64,000 nt of DNA from an uncultured Stomatobaculum sp. (GTDB lineage: Bacteria > Bacillota > Clostridia > Lachnospirales > Lachnospiraceae). The translations under genes were made by a program, and so were the position numbers. Below the pieces are notes generated by a model. The model saw nothing but the letters and a program-made list of their open reading frames with translations, did not search any database and was not told the origin of the DNA. The stretch is from the NCBI RefSeq assembly GCF_937924975.1, contig NZ_CALEYG010000035.1, positions 10,043-74,042 of the forward strand, given 5' to 3'. Shown piece after piece: positions 55,245 through 63,978 of this stretch; the stretch's first letter is position 1, and every line of letters begins with the position of its first letter.

Positions 55245-57104
55245 TTATTCCCCGGGCGCCTGTCCCACGCTGGCTTTCTGTGCGGGGGCACTGACCTGAA
55301 GCGCCGGAACCTGCTCTATGGCGATCCCGGTCTCCGCGGGCGGCGCTTTGAGCTCGGCCTGCTTTGCGCTGCCCGGTGTCCTGCCGACTTTTGCGCCGGC
55401 CGAGACGGTCAGCTGCTCATTCCGCGCGCCGCTATCGGGCACGGCTGCCTCGTGCATCGCGCCGCTGCCGTCTATGGTCCAATGTTTTGCCGCGTAGTCA
55501 AACTCGGTATTGACCTGCATCACGCCGTCTTTGCCGAGCGAGTAGAGCGTGCCGCCCACATCGGTGACGCCGGTCCGCATCGCACCGTCGGGTCCGAGAT
55601 AGTACCAGCTGCCGCCTATTTTCTGCCAGCCGTTTTGCATGACGCCGTTCGTATCAAAGTAATACCACTTCCCGTCCGTCTGCACCCAGCCGGTCTTCAT
55701 GGCGCCGCTACCGTTTAAGTAGTACCAGTTGCCGCCAAGCTGCTGCCAGCCGTTTTGCATGACGCCGTCCTGCCCGAAGTAGTACCAGTTGTTGTCAAGC
55801 TTTTGCCAGCCGGTCTTACTGTCACCGCCCTGGCCGAGGTAGTACCACTTGCCGTCAAGCTTCTGCCAGCCGGTCAGCATCTTCCCGTCCGGCCCGAAAT
55901 AGTAACGGAGATTGTCGATTGCCTGCCAACCCTTCTCCGTGACACCGTCGTCGCCGAGGAAGTACCAGTTGCCCTCCAGCATGAGCCAGCGGGTCTGCAT
56001 CGAGCCGTCCTGATTGAGGTAGTAGAGACTGCCGCTGTCATCGAGCCAGCCGGTCTGCAGGGTGCCGTCCGGCGCGGCGTAGTAGAACTTGCCGCCGTCG
56101 GAAATCCAGCCGATTTCGAGGGCGCCGCTCTCGGAAAAGTGATACCACTTGCCGTCAATCTGCCGCCAGCCGAGCCGCATTTTGCCGCTCGACGGCTCAA
56201 AGTAGCGCTTGGAACCATCGACCTCTTTGAAACCGCCGGTATAAATGGTGCCGTCGTCCTGCAGATAGTAGGAGTCCTTGCCGTCGAAAATCAGCGCATT
56301 CTTCTGCATGCGGTAGTTCTCGTAGTAGTACCAGACGCCGTCAAACTTTTTCCAGCTGTTCGGCGGAATCTTGTCCGAGAAGTCGACAAACTGGAGGTCA
56401 ATGTCCACATTGCCCTGCACGCCTGCGACTGCGCCGGACTCCGTGCCCTGCCACATCGCGGGGCGGTCGTACTTCGGCGTCCGCTCGTAGGCGGCGACCC
56501 AGACCGGGTACTGCGAGAGCGAAGGCATGTCGAGCTTGTTCTGAATCCAGTAGTCGTTCGCGTAGAGAATCGGATAGTAACCGGCGTCGCTAATCTTCTT
56601 GCAGAAGGCGTGTACAATCGCCGAAATCTGCGCTTTCGGAAGCGAGCCGAGCGTTTTCTCATTTTCCGCGTCAAAGGCAATCGGGTAGGAAATCGGATAG
56701 TCCTTGACGAGCTTCAAAATGAAGTCCGCTTCCTGCTCGGCCTCTTCGGGCGTGGTCGCGTAGGAGTAGATGTAGGCGCCGATTTTGACACCGGCTTTGA
56801 CGGCCTGCTCGGCGTTTTCGCGAAACTTCGGATCGGTGTCCCCTTTGTAGCGGGTGCCGAGCATCACAAAGTCCACATCATCCGCGCGCGCCCGGTCCCA
56901 GTCAATGTCGCCCTGCCAGTGACTCACATCCACGCCGCGGTGCAGCACGCCGTCAATCGTGGAGCTTCCGTCAAAGAGGCGATACGTACCGCCGCTCTGG
57001 CGGCTCAGTTTTGCGTTCCCGGCGCCGTAAGAGCTCAGGCAGAGAGAAAAGAAACAGATAAGACTGAGTGCTGCTGCGGTGAGCTGCTTACCCTTTCTTC
57101 GCAT
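55245..57104 (-). CDS. GH25 lysozyme with choline-binding-type repeats
   Basis: The protein has 619 residues. A signal peptide (1-29) is followed by a glycoside hydrolase family 25 domain (about 55-245) with the catalytic acid in VDVSHWQGDIDW (near 58) and AFDAENE (near 142). Then come about fourteen repeats of roughly 20 residues of the type GW...GKWYYLG.DG.MQTGW (about 255-545), the cell-wall-binding repeats that hold choline in pneumococcal proteins. The last 75 residues are a Pro/Ala-rich tail. It cuts the glycan chains of peptidoglycan, in cell separation or turnover. The start lies 8 bases after the stop of the repeat-only protein, so they are one transcript. Confidence 0.93.
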   Translation of the reverse strand: MRRKGKQLTAAALSLICFFSLCLSSYGAGNAKLSRQSGGTYRLFDGSSTIDGVLHRGVDVSHWQGDIDWDRARADDVDFVMLGTRYKGDTDPKFRENAEQAVKAGVKIGAYIYSYATTPEEAEQEADFILKLVKDYPISYPIAFDAENEKTLGSLPKAQISAIVHAFCKKISDAGYYPILYANDYWIQNKLDMPSLSQYPVWVAAYERTPKYDRPAMWQGTESGAVAGVQGNVDIDLQFVDFSDKIPPNSWKKFDGVWYYYENYRMQKNALIFDGKDSYYLQDDGTIYTGGFKEVDGSKRYFEPSSGKMRLGWRQIDGKWYHFSESGALEIGWISDGGKFYYAAPDGTLQTGWLDDSGSLYYLNQDGSMQTRWLMLEGNWYFLGDDGVTEKGWQAIDNLRYYFGPDGKMLTGWQKLDGKWYYLGQGGDSKTGWQKLDNNWYYFGQDGVMQNGWQQLGGNWYYLNGSGAMKTGWVQTDGKWYYFDTNGVMQNGWQKIGGSWYYLGPDGAMRTGVTDVGGTLYSLGKDGVMQVNTEFDYAAKHWTIDGSGAMHEAAVPDSGARNEQLTVSAGAKVGRTPGSAKQAELKAPPAETGIAIEQVPALQVSAPAQKASVGQAPGE

Positions 57105-57112
57105 GGCAGGCC

Positions 57113-58081
57113 TCAGTTATTCTTCTTGACGCCGGGGCCTGTGGTCTTGTCGCTCGGGAGTCCCTTCTTGCCGTTCGAAGCGCCGCTCTTCGTGTCGCTG
57201 CTCGCGGTCTCGGCCTCCTGTTTCGGCTCCTTGTAAAGGCTCACCTCGGTTGCCGGAACGCTCTCGTTCCCGGTGTAAGCGCCGTTGCCGTCGAAGGTAT
57301 AGCTCACGCCGTTTAGGGTGAGGGTCGTGTTGCTGACCATCTTTCCGTCGGTGCCGAGATAGTAGTAGTGGTCGTTCACATGAATCCAGCCTGTCATCAT
57401 GTGGCCGTTTGCGTCAAAGAACATCCACGCGTTGTTGATCTGCTTCCAGTTGTGAACCATCTTGCCGCTCTCGGGATCCATGTAGTAGCGGTTGGTGCCG
57501 TCGGAGAGCCAGCCGGTCTTCATCTTGCCGTCCTGGCCGAAGTAGTAGTAGATGCCCTCGACCTGCTGCCAGCCGGTCTTCATCTTGCCGTCGGTGCCCA
57601 TCCAGTACCAGTCGTTGCCGATCTTCATCCACTTGAACGCACAGCGGCCGTCCGCCTTGAAGTAGTACCAGTTGCCGCTCATGTTGCGCCAGCCCACGGC
57701 GAGCTCGCCGGAGCCGCGCATAAAGAAGTAGTTCTCGCCGACCTTGAGCCAGTTCTCCTGCACGAGGACGCCGTCCTCGAGGCAGTAGTACCACTTGCCC
57801 TCATCCTTGATCCAGCCGGTCTGCATGAGGCCGTCGCTGCTGAAGTAGTACCACTTGCCGTCAATCTTCTTGAAGCCTTTCAGCATGACGCCGCTCGAAG
57901 TATCCATGTAGTAGTAGCCGTCCTTGGTCTGAATCCAGCCCTTATGGCGGTTGCCGTCATTGTCGTAGTAGACCCAGTTGCCGTTCTCGGAAGTCCAGCC
58001 GCTCGCCGCAAAGCTGTTCATGGTCGGCGTGAGCGCAAGCGCTGCGAGGAGCGCCGCAGCCGCAAGATATTTTTTCTTCAT
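57113..58081 (-). CDS. Cell-wall-binding repeat protein (choline-binding type)
   Basis: The protein has 322 residues from the ATG at 58081, which follows AAAGGAGGAC; the frame continues upstream 38 codons but through the promoter. A signal peptide (about 1-26) leads to about eleven repeats of the type GW...GKWYYF..DG.M.TGW covering nearly all of the protein, then a polar tail rich in Lys, Ser and Asp. It has no enzymatic domain, so it is a surface protein held by choline or similar ligands. It is first in the operon with the GH25 lysozyme. Confidence 0.9.
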   Translation of the reverse strand: MKKKYLAAAALLAALALTPTMNSFAASGWTSENGNWVYYDNDGNRHKGWIQTKDGYYYMDTSSGVMLKGFKKIDGKWYYFSSDGLMQTGWIKDEGKWYYCLEDGVLVQENWLKVGENYFFMRGSGELAVGWRNMSGNWYYFKADGRCAFKWMKIGNDWYWMGTDGKMKTGWQQVEGIYYYFGQDGKMKTGWLSDGTNRYYMDPESGKMVHNWKQINNAWMFFDANGHMMTGWIHVNDHYYYLGTDGKMVSNTTLTLNGVSYTFDGNGAYTGNESVPATEVSLYKEPKQEAETASSDTKSGASNGKKGLPSDKTTGPGVKKNN

Positions 58082-58123
58082 GAAAAAGTCCTCCTTTTTG
58101 TGTGCTTCGAACTTATCTGTTTC

Positions 58124-58189
58124 ATTGTAGCAGATATTTGAAGTGCGAGAAAGCTTCCGCGCGGTAAGAATCCTTACAGTTGCTTTACT
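58124..58189 (-). promoter_or_regulatory. Promoter and direct-repeat box of the repeat protein/lysozyme operon
   Basis: On the minus strand, AGTAAA (58189-58184), five bases and TGTAAG (58178-58173) make an 11-bp direct repeat, followed 43 bases on by TACAAT (58129-58124) with TGC before it. The second half-site also forms a short palindrome with CTTAC. Confidence 0.55.
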
Positions 58190-58195
58190 CTTCAA

Positions 58196-60001
58196 TTAAT
58201 TCAGGGGGGTGTCTGCGTCGCCCTCCCGCGCGGCGAAGCGCCGGTAGCCCTCTTTTGCGTAGCGGTACTGTGTGAGCGGATAGGTGCCGAACGAGACGCC
58301 GAGCGCCTCTTTGTAGACAGCCCAGAGCGCCCAGAGGAAGCCGCCGAGCGCCATGTAGGCGGTCACAAGCTGCTCGGCCCTGTCCCGCGGCACATCGGTG
58401 TCGCCGTAGTAGTCGAGGAGACGGAAGGCGTAGTCGAAATCCTGTTCCGCGTAGATGGTCGCCATTGCAAAATCAATCAGCGGGTCCGCCATGCCGGCGT
58501 ACTCCCAGTCGATGAGCTTGATGCCCTCCCCGGTAAAAAGAAAGTTCGCGTAGACGGGGTCGATATGGGAGAGGGTCTCCGGGCGCTGTAAGCTGTGAAT
58601 CCAAGCGAGCAGGCGGTTCATTTTTTCGCGGACTTCGGTGTAGTCGAGAAACGGAATCTCGCCTTTTTCGAGGCAGAGGGACTCGTAAAAGGCAATGCGC
58701 TCACCGAGGTCAAAGCGCTGGGACACGCGGCAGGGAGCCTCGTGCAGTTTCTTTAGGACCGCCATGCAGGCGCGGAGATCCGCCTCGGAATCGGGATCGG
58801 CTGTCCGCGCATTTTCATAGTAGACCGAGATTTTATAGCCGTTGTCCGGATTAAAATAAATCAGTTCCTCGGCGAGGTGAAGCGGTGCAATCGCGCGGTA
58901 GCACTCGCCCTCGGCCTTTCTGTCGATGAGCTGCGCCGTGCCTTCGCCCGGAATGCGGCAGATGTAGGCCTTGCCCTTGACCCGGAATAAGAAGGAGCGG
59001 TTTGTCATGCCCGCTTTCAGGCACTCGATGCCGGTAATCTCGGACTCCGGGACGTTTAGCACCTCGGCAATCAGCGCCATGGCCCTGCTGTCCGAGTGGT
59101 CGCGATAGGAGGCGTCGAAGGCGCGGAGTTCTTCGAGATTTTCAAACTCATAGATGACGCCGTCCGGCTGCAAATTCACACTGAGCGGCGGCGCCTTTTT
59201 TGCGGCGAGGAGATCGAGGTATACATTTTCCCAGTAGTACTGCTCCTTGCCGGGCGTATGATAGGCTTCTTTCAGGGCGGGAAGCAGCGCTATGCTAAAT
59301 TCGCGGGACAGGTAAACCGGCCCGTACATCACATCGGCGTCCCGACCGCCGATTTCGACAGAAGTGATGAGGTCTTTCTTATTATAGTGCAGAACCCACT
59401 CCCGGGTTTCGCCGTCCGCGTGAACCGCCGCGTACCAGCTGCCGGGTTCGTAGGTGTGGAACAAATTCTCCCGCATCCAGTTGTCGGAAGAGAGGAGATA
59501 CATGTTTCGCCCCTCAAAGAGAGAGGCTGCGCGGTAGACCGAGGAAATATTGTTCATCGTCGAATAGTCGGGGTTATAGAGGAGTTTCACGCCGTACTTG
59601 TCGATCAGATACTCAAAGGCCTCTTTTAAGTAGCCGACCACGAGAGTGATGTCGGTGATGCCGACTTCGTGCAGCTGGCGAAGCTGCCGCTCGATCATGC
59701 GCTCGCCGTTTACCTTGAGGAGTCCCTTCGGGCGCTCGTAGGTCAGCGGCACAAAGCGGGAGCCGAAACCCGCCGCGAGAATCACCGCGCCGTCCACGCG
59801 GTAGGGCGCGAGATAGGCAAAACCGGCCTCCGTGAGCTGCTGTCCGGACGCCGCCGTCTCCGACAAAAGTCCCTTTTCCTTTGCCTCGGCGCAGAGCGCG
59901 TTGACGCTGCCGAGAGAACTTCGCAGGCGGGACGCCAGGGCGCGCTGGGTCAGGGCAGGTTCGGCCGCGAGTTCCCGGAGCAGAAAAGCAAGTTTATCCA
60001 T
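58196..60001 (-). CDS. licCA: Winged helix-LicC-LicA fusion: phosphocholine cytidylyltransferase and choline kinase
   Basis: The protein has 601 residues from the ATG at 60001, after AAAGGAGATG. Residues 1-65 look like a winged helix-turn-helix (LTQRALASRLRSSLGSVNALCAEAKEKGL). Residues about 70-300 are a nucleotidyltransferase of the LicC type with AVILAAGFGSRFVPLTYERPKGLL, which makes CDP-choline from phosphocholine. Residues about 320-601 are a choline/ethanolamine kinase domain with HIDPVYANFLF and IKLIDWEYAG. One chain would thus phosphorylate choline and activate it. LicC-LicA fusions are known in oral treponemes; the added DNA-binding domain suggests that the enzyme also regulates. It lies upstream of the choline-binding protein operon. 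Confidence 0.88.
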   Translation of the reverse strand: MDKLAFLLRELAAEPALTQRALASRLRSSLGSVNALCAEAKEKGLLSETAASGQQLTEAGFAYLAPYRVDGAVILAAGFGSRFVPLTYERPKGLLKVNGERMIERQLRQLHEVGITDITLVVGYLKEAFEYLIDKYGVKLLYNPDYSTMNNISSVYRAASLFEGRNMYLLSSDNWMRENLFHTYEPGSWYAAVHADGETREWVLHYNKKDLITSVEIGGRDADVMYGPVYLSREFSIALLPALKEAYHTPGKEQYYWENVYLDLLAAKKAPPLSVNLQPDGVIYEFENLEELRAFDASYRDHSDSRAMALIAEVLNVPESEITGIECLKAGMTNRSFLFRVKGKAYICRIPGEGTAQLIDRKAEGECYRAIAPLHLAEELIYFNPDNGYKISVYYENARTADPDSEADLRACMAVLKKLHEAPCRVSQRFDLGERIAFYESLCLEKGEIPFLDYTEVREKMNRLLAWIHSLQRPETLSHIDPVYANFLFTGEGIKLIDWEYAGMADPLIDFAMATIYAEQDFDYAFRLLDYYGDTDVPRDRAEQLVTAYMALGGFLWALWAVYKEALGVSFGTYPLTQYRYAKEGYRRFAAREGDADTPLN

Positions 60002-60029
60002 GGAATCATCTCCTTTACACAATGAGAAA

Positions 60030-60074
60030 GTGTTCATCCGAAACGAAAATTCAAAATATATGAACAGTATAGCA
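60030..60074 (-). promoter_or_regulatory. Promoter of licCA with inverted repeat
   Basis: On the minus strand, TATACT (60071-60066) preceded by TGC. Overlapping its end, TGTTCAT (60066-60060) and ATGAACA (60037-60031) form a 7-bp inverted repeat spanning the first transcribed bases, a possible operator. Confidence 0.55.
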
Positions 60075-60249
60075 GAGTGCGCGGAAAGTGGGTAGCGGAG
60101 CGTGCATAGCGGGGCAGAGAAAAAGGCTTTTTATGCAGGTGGAGAAAAAAGAAAAGAAGACTTGACTGCGGGGGCTTTTCCACTGCTTTCGGGGGTGAAA
60201 GGCAGGATTGTACCGATATAAATACAAAAATGCGGAAAAAGCTTATCTT
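60075..60249. other. Intergenic stretch without recognised gene
   Basis: Part of the 454-base space between the divergent licCA and repeat-protein genes. I see no convincing open reading frame or RNA here. TTGTA..TACAA near 60209-60228 is the only inverted repeat, and it is weak. Confidence 0.5.
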
Positions 60250-60316
60250 CGTAATATTTCTGTAAGGAAATAGCCAGAGAAAAGCTATAGATATTTTACG
60301 AGACTAGGTCTATACT
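60250..60316 (+). promoter_or_regulatory. Direct-repeat box and likely promoter of the repeat surface protein
   Basis: CGTAAT (60250-60255), five bases and TGTAAG (60261-60266), again an 11-bp direct repeat; TATACT at 60311-60316 is a candidate -10, but TATAGA at 60286-60291 is an alternative. A leader of about 140 bases with two more TGTAAG words (60323 and 60355) precedes the start codon. Confidence 0.5.
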
Positions 60317-60455
60317 GTGTCCTGTAAGCAAGAGAGGAACCGCTGGGCGGTATTTGTAAGTTGATTTTTACGCCAAAGCGCGGTAAAATCTCTTCGTACG
60401 CAATTAGGGATTTCAGTGGTTTCAAAACAACAGTGAAAAGGAGAGTGCATTTATT

Positions 60456-62141
60456 ATGAGAAAGCAGACCAAAATTGCTGCAGTCGTTTCCGCAGCAGCG
60501 CTTCTTGCAATCGGTGCATCCATGACTTCTTTCGCAGCTACCGGCTGGCAGGAAGAGGACGGAACGTGGGTGTACTACAACAGAGCAGGTGAGAAGGTTG
60601 CAAACAGCTGGGAGTACTCCGGCGACAACCGTTTCTACCTCGATGATGCAGGCAACATGGCTACCGACAGCCTGATCGAGGACAACGACGACTACTACTA
60701 TGTCGATGCTAACGGCGCAATGGTTCGCAACCGTTGGGTCGCAATCGACAACGAGGAAGCTGGCGAGGAGAACCAGCCGGATGTTTGGTGGTACTACTTC
60801 CAGGCAAACGGCAAGGCTTACAAGAACACCCACGCTTCGGGCAACATCTTCAAGAAGGTCATCAACGGCAAGACCTATGCCTTCGATGAGGACGGCAAGA
60901 TGCAGTACGGCTGGGTCAAGAAGGAAGACGGCGTCACGGACTACGATGACAACGCTTACCAGGAGTGCGACTACTACTTCGGCGACGAGAACGACGGTGC
61001 AATGAGCATCGGCTGGAGAGAGATTGCACTGACCGATGTCGCAGATGCTGAGACCGAGCAGCCGGGTGATTCCTACTGGGATTCCGACCAGGTTCGTTGG
61101 TTCTACTTCAAGTCCTCGGGCATGAAGCAGACCGCCAGCACCAACAAGACCATCAACGGCAGAAAGTACGGCTTTGATCAGTACGGCCGCATGATTGCCG
61201 ACTGGCACTCTGCTACGGCAAATGATGCTGACAAAGATCTGAGCAGAAGAGGTTCCAGCAACAATGCTACTGTAGATGCAACCAAGGACTACGCAAGAGA
61301 CTTCATGTACTTCTCCTCTCCGGAGGACGGCGCTCGCTTCACCAAGGGCTGGTTCAAGGTGGTTCCGGGTTATTACCTCAACTACAAGGACTACGATGAC
61401 GGCACTGACAGATGGTACTATGCAAACGGCGACGGCAAGATTGCTGCCGGCGAGATCAAGGCCATCAAGGGCAAGAAGTATGCGTTCGACCTCAAGGGCG
61501 GCATGATTTCCGGCCTTGCTCTGCTCCGCACCAACGGCAGAGAGATTTCCGAGTACGCTGACAGCGACGGCAAGTATGACAGCCAGGATTCCTTCGAGAG
61601 TACGGCTAGAGGCCTGAGCGGCGACTGGGGCTTCTACTACTTCTCGGACAACGAGGATAAGGACGGCTCCATGAAGACCGGCAACCAGAGAATTACGCTG
61701 GATGGCACGAGCTTCACCTTCAGCTTCAGAAAGGGCGGCACCAGAAAGGGCCAGGGTATCAACGGCCTGAACGAGAAGAAGTACTACCTCGGCGGCATGC
61801 TGATGACGGCTGATGCTGATACCAAGATTGAGCTTCTCAACAAGAACACGCTTGAGAAAGTCACGGTTGATAAGTTTATCCGCACCAACGGTCTTGTCGG
61901 CAAGGATGTGACCTCGGGCAAGGTTGGCCAGGCAAACAAGGGCGATGTTGTCTACACGGACGGAACTACCGGCACGACTGGTACGGCTACCGGCCTTGAC
62001 CTCACGAGCCTTACGGCTGACTATGTTGTCGTCAATGTCTCCGGTAATGTCGTGAAGAGCGGCTCCAAGGTTGACGGCGACGGCTACAAGGTTGTGCTTG
62101 ACGGCAACAACAGAGTCAAGCAGATCATCACTTCCTACTAA
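60456..62141 (+). CDS. Repeat-containing surface protein, probably abundant
   Basis: The protein has 561 residues. A signal peptide (about 1-28) is cleaved near SFAATGW. Divergent wall-binding repeats follow (WVYYNRAGEKVANSWEY; YYYVDANGAM; YYFKSSGMKQT; WYYANGDGKI; YYFSDNEDKDGSMKTG) with long acidic stretches between, to about residue 440. The last 120 residues are a non-repeat Thr/Gly/Val-rich domain. Codons are GCT, GCA, GTT and AAC rather than the GCG and GTC of its neighbours, like tuf and fusA, so high expression is likely. It could be a major surface or S-layer-like protein. AAAAGGAGAG precedes the ATG. Confidence 0.85.
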   Translation: MRKQTKIAAVVSAAALLAIGASMTSFAATGWQEEDGTWVYYNRAGEKVANSWEYSGDNRFYLDDAGNMATDSLIEDNDDYYYVDANGAMVRNRWVAIDNEEAGEENQPDVWWYYFQANGKAYKNTHASGNIFKKVINGKTYAFDEDGKMQYGWVKKEDGVTDYDDNAYQECDYYFGDENDGAMSIGWREIALTDVADAETEQPGDSYWDSDQVRWFYFKSSGMKQTASTNKTINGRKYGFDQYGRMIADWHSATANDADKDLSRRGSSNNATVDATKDYARDFMYFSSPEDGARFTKGWFKVVPGYYLNYKDYDDGTDRWYYANGDGKIAAGEIKAIKGKKYAFDLKGGMISGLALLRTNGREISEYADSDGKYDSQDSFESTARGLSGDWGFYYFSDNEDKDGSMKTGNQRITLDGTSFTFSFRKGGTRKGQGINGLNEKKYYLGGMLMTADADTKIELLNKNTLEKVTVDKFIRTNGLVGKDVTSGKVGQANKGDVVYTDGTTGTTGTATGLDLTSLTADYVVVNVSGNVVKSGSKVDGDGYKVVLDGNNRVKQIITSY

Positions 62142-62199
62142 TTTCAGTAGCAGTCAGTTTCAGTATCATCATTTCGAAATGAAATACTAATTGCGGCAG

Positions 62200-62228
62200 C
62201 AGGAGGGCAGAAATGCCCTCCTGTTTTG
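62200..62228 (+). terminator. Terminator after the repeat surface protein
   Basis: CAGGAGGGCA, loop GAAA, TGCCCTCCTG, TTTT. A smaller hairpin around CATTTCGAAATG lies 30 bases before it. Confidence 0.9.
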
Positions 62229-62275
62229 CTGTCATAAAAACAGTGAAGTTTCTGTGAGCGGAAGCTTGCAAAACT

Positions 62276-62347
62276 CTTACGAAACAGGGAAGAGGTCTTA
62301 CAATCTCTGAAACTCCCTTGCTTTTTTTGGGGGAGCTTCGCTATAAT
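62276..62347 (+). promoter_or_regulatory. Promoter of the exported protein gene 62390, with two CTTAC words
   Basis: CTTACG (62276-62281) and CTTACA (62297-62302) lie 21 bases apart, two helical turns. They precede TTGCTT (62318-62323), 18 bases and a perfect TATAAT (62342-62347). Confidence 0.55.
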
Positions 62348-62389
62348 GCGGACAGTGCCGGAAAAGTTCCGGCGGAACGGAGGTAAGAA

Positions 62390-63256
62390 ATGATGAGAAA
62401 ATTATTTGCAGTCGCAGCCGCTTCGGCGCTGACCCTTGCGATGAGTACCACGGCGTTTGCGGCAGCCTGGAAGCAGGACAAGACAGGACAGTGGCGCTAC
62501 ATGACGAGTGACAGCACCTGGCTCACGAGCACCACGACGCCGGACGGCTACCAGGTCGATGTGAACGGCTACTGGAACGGCCAGCCGAGCACCAAGGCAG
62601 CGCAGCAGGCGAGCGGCAATGCGCTGGACCAGGGCGAGAGTGCGGTCTCGCAGTACAAGGTGAACGGCAACCGTATCTTTAAGATCACCGAAGCGAGCCT
62701 TGACGAGGCTTCGAACAGCTATCAGATTAAGGTGGATCTCTTTGACACGGCGTTCAAGACGAACGATGAGATCAAGGCGATCAAGAAGGGGGATACCGTA
62801 GAGCTCCCGGGCGTCGGCAAACTGACCGCCGAGAACAATGCGGGCCGCGGTGTGCTCCGTGCATCGACTGCGCCGAAGAAGGATGGCACGACGCCGAAGG
62901 AGTCCGGCTACTCGGTGCGCCTCACGGATGCGGCGGGCAATCACTACATGCTTTCGGCGCAGCGCCTCCGCAAGACCAATGCGGATAACTCAACCTCGGA
63001 AGTGATTTTGCGCCCGGTCGCGACCGGCATTGCACTCACGCTTCCGACCTATAGAAGCTCGCAGCGCGTGAATGGTACGAGCCACTACAGCTCCACGAAG
63101 AAGATGATCGAGAACAAGATGATGTTCGAGGCGACGCTGAAGGGCAGCGAGATCACCGAGCTGAAGGACACGGTCTACAACTACGACACGACCACGACGC
63201 CGGTGTACAGTGAAGACGCAGGACACGGTCACCTCGCGAATAAGGACGAGTACTAA
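62390..63256 (+). CDS. Exported protein with one N-terminal wall-binding-like module
   Basis: The protein has 288 residues (a second ATG three bases later is equally well placed after GGAGG). A signal peptide ends near STTAFAAAW. Residues 26-65 (WKQDKTGQWRYMTSDSTW...VDVNGYWNG) look like a single degenerate wall-binding repeat, and then comes a soluble domain of about 200 residues with no known motif. Its place next to the repeat surface proteins and its promoter suggest that it belongs to the same envelope set. Confidence 0.75.
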   Translation: MMRKLFAVAAASALTLAMSTTAFAAAWKQDKTGQWRYMTSDSTWLTSTTTPDGYQVDVNGYWNGQPSTKAAQQASGNALDQGESAVSQYKVNGNRIFKITEASLDEASNSYQIKVDLFDTAFKTNDEIKAIKKGDTVELPGVGKLTAENNAGRGVLRASTAPKKDGTTPKESGYSVRLTDAAGNHYMLSAQRLRKTNADNSTSEVILRPVATGIALTLPTYRSSQRVNGTSHYSSTKKMIENKMMFEATLKGSEITELKDTVYNYDTTTTPVYSEDAGHGHLANKDEY

Positions 63257-63260
63257 AGCG

Positions 63261-63833
63261 ATGGAAGCGGACCGGGAGTACGGCAGGGTTCTGCGGAAGA
63301 AGCGGGAGCTCGCTTACGAGGGCACGATTCTAAAGGTGTACCGCGACCTGGTGGTTGCAAACGGCAGAGAAGAAAGCTGGGACTTTATTCACCACGACGG
63401 CGCCGCCGCCGTGGTGCCGGTGCTCCCGGACGGGCGCATCCTGATGGTGCGGCAGTACCGGAATGCGCTGGACCGCTTTACCCTGGAACTGCCGGCCGGC
63501 AAGGTGGACAGTCCCGAAGAGCCGCGCGTGCTCTGCGCCTTCCGTGAACTTTCGGAAGAGACCGGTATGCGGGCGGAGAGTCCCGAGGCGCTTGAATTTC
63601 TGCTGCGGATTGACACGACCGTCGCTTTCTGCGACGAGGAGATTGATATTTTTGTCGCGCGAAATCTCCTGCCGGGGGAACAGCATTTGGATCCCGACGA
63701 GGTGATCGATGTGAAAGCCTATGAGCTTTCGGAACTCCTCGCGCGGATTGACCGCGGCGAGATTCGGGACGCGAAGACGGTCGCCGGGCTCACGGCCTAT
63801 GCGCTGCGGTGCTTGCGGAAAAACGAAGCTTAA
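63261..63833 (+). CDS. NUDIX hydrolase (ADP-ribose pyrophosphatase-like)
   Basis: The protein has 190 residues from the ATG at 63261, four bases after the previous stop, without a strong ribosome site, so it is probably read by coupling. The NUDIX box is GKVDSPEEPRVLCAFRELSEETGM, with one residue more than the usual spacing between the first Gly and Glu. HHDGAAAVVPVLPDGRILMVRQYR before it is typical of the ADP-ribose branch. It would split ADP-ribose or a related sugar nucleotide into monophosphates. Confidence 0.9.
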   Translation: MEADREYGRVLRKKRELAYEGTILKVYRDLVVANGREESWDFIHHDGAAAVVPVLPDGRILMVRQYRNALDRFTLELPAGKVDSPEEPRVLCAFRELSEETGMRAESPEALEFLLRIDTTVAFCDEEIDIFVARNLLPGEQHLDPDEVIDVKAYELSELLARIDRGEIRDAKTVAGLTAYALRCLRKNEA

Positions 63834-63930
63834 AAAAATGAATCCGCGCTCTCTGCGGACAAATCAAACAAAAGCGCAAGATATGAGGTTTACATAAAAA
63901 AATTTCCCATATTTTGAAACGGAATAAAAG

Positions 63931-63978
63931 ACCGCGCGGCAGTTGCCAAAAAGCAGCTGCCGCGCGGTTTGCTTTTTC
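63931..63978 (+). terminator. Terminator near the end of the window
   Basis: ACCGCGCGGCAG (63931-63942), loop, CTGCCGCGCGGT (63957-63968), then a T-rich run. It would end the transcript of the NUDIX gene. Confidence 0.85.

Noticed and set aside
55755..57236. 493-codon plus-strand frame opposite the GH25 lysozyme
   Set aside because: Its repeats only reflect the wall-binding repeats on the other strand; no ribosome site or promoter.
55245..58081. Regular 60-base repeats as a CRISPR array or minisatellite
   Set aside because: They encode the 20-residue wall-binding motif in frame and vary at silent positions, so they are protein repeats.
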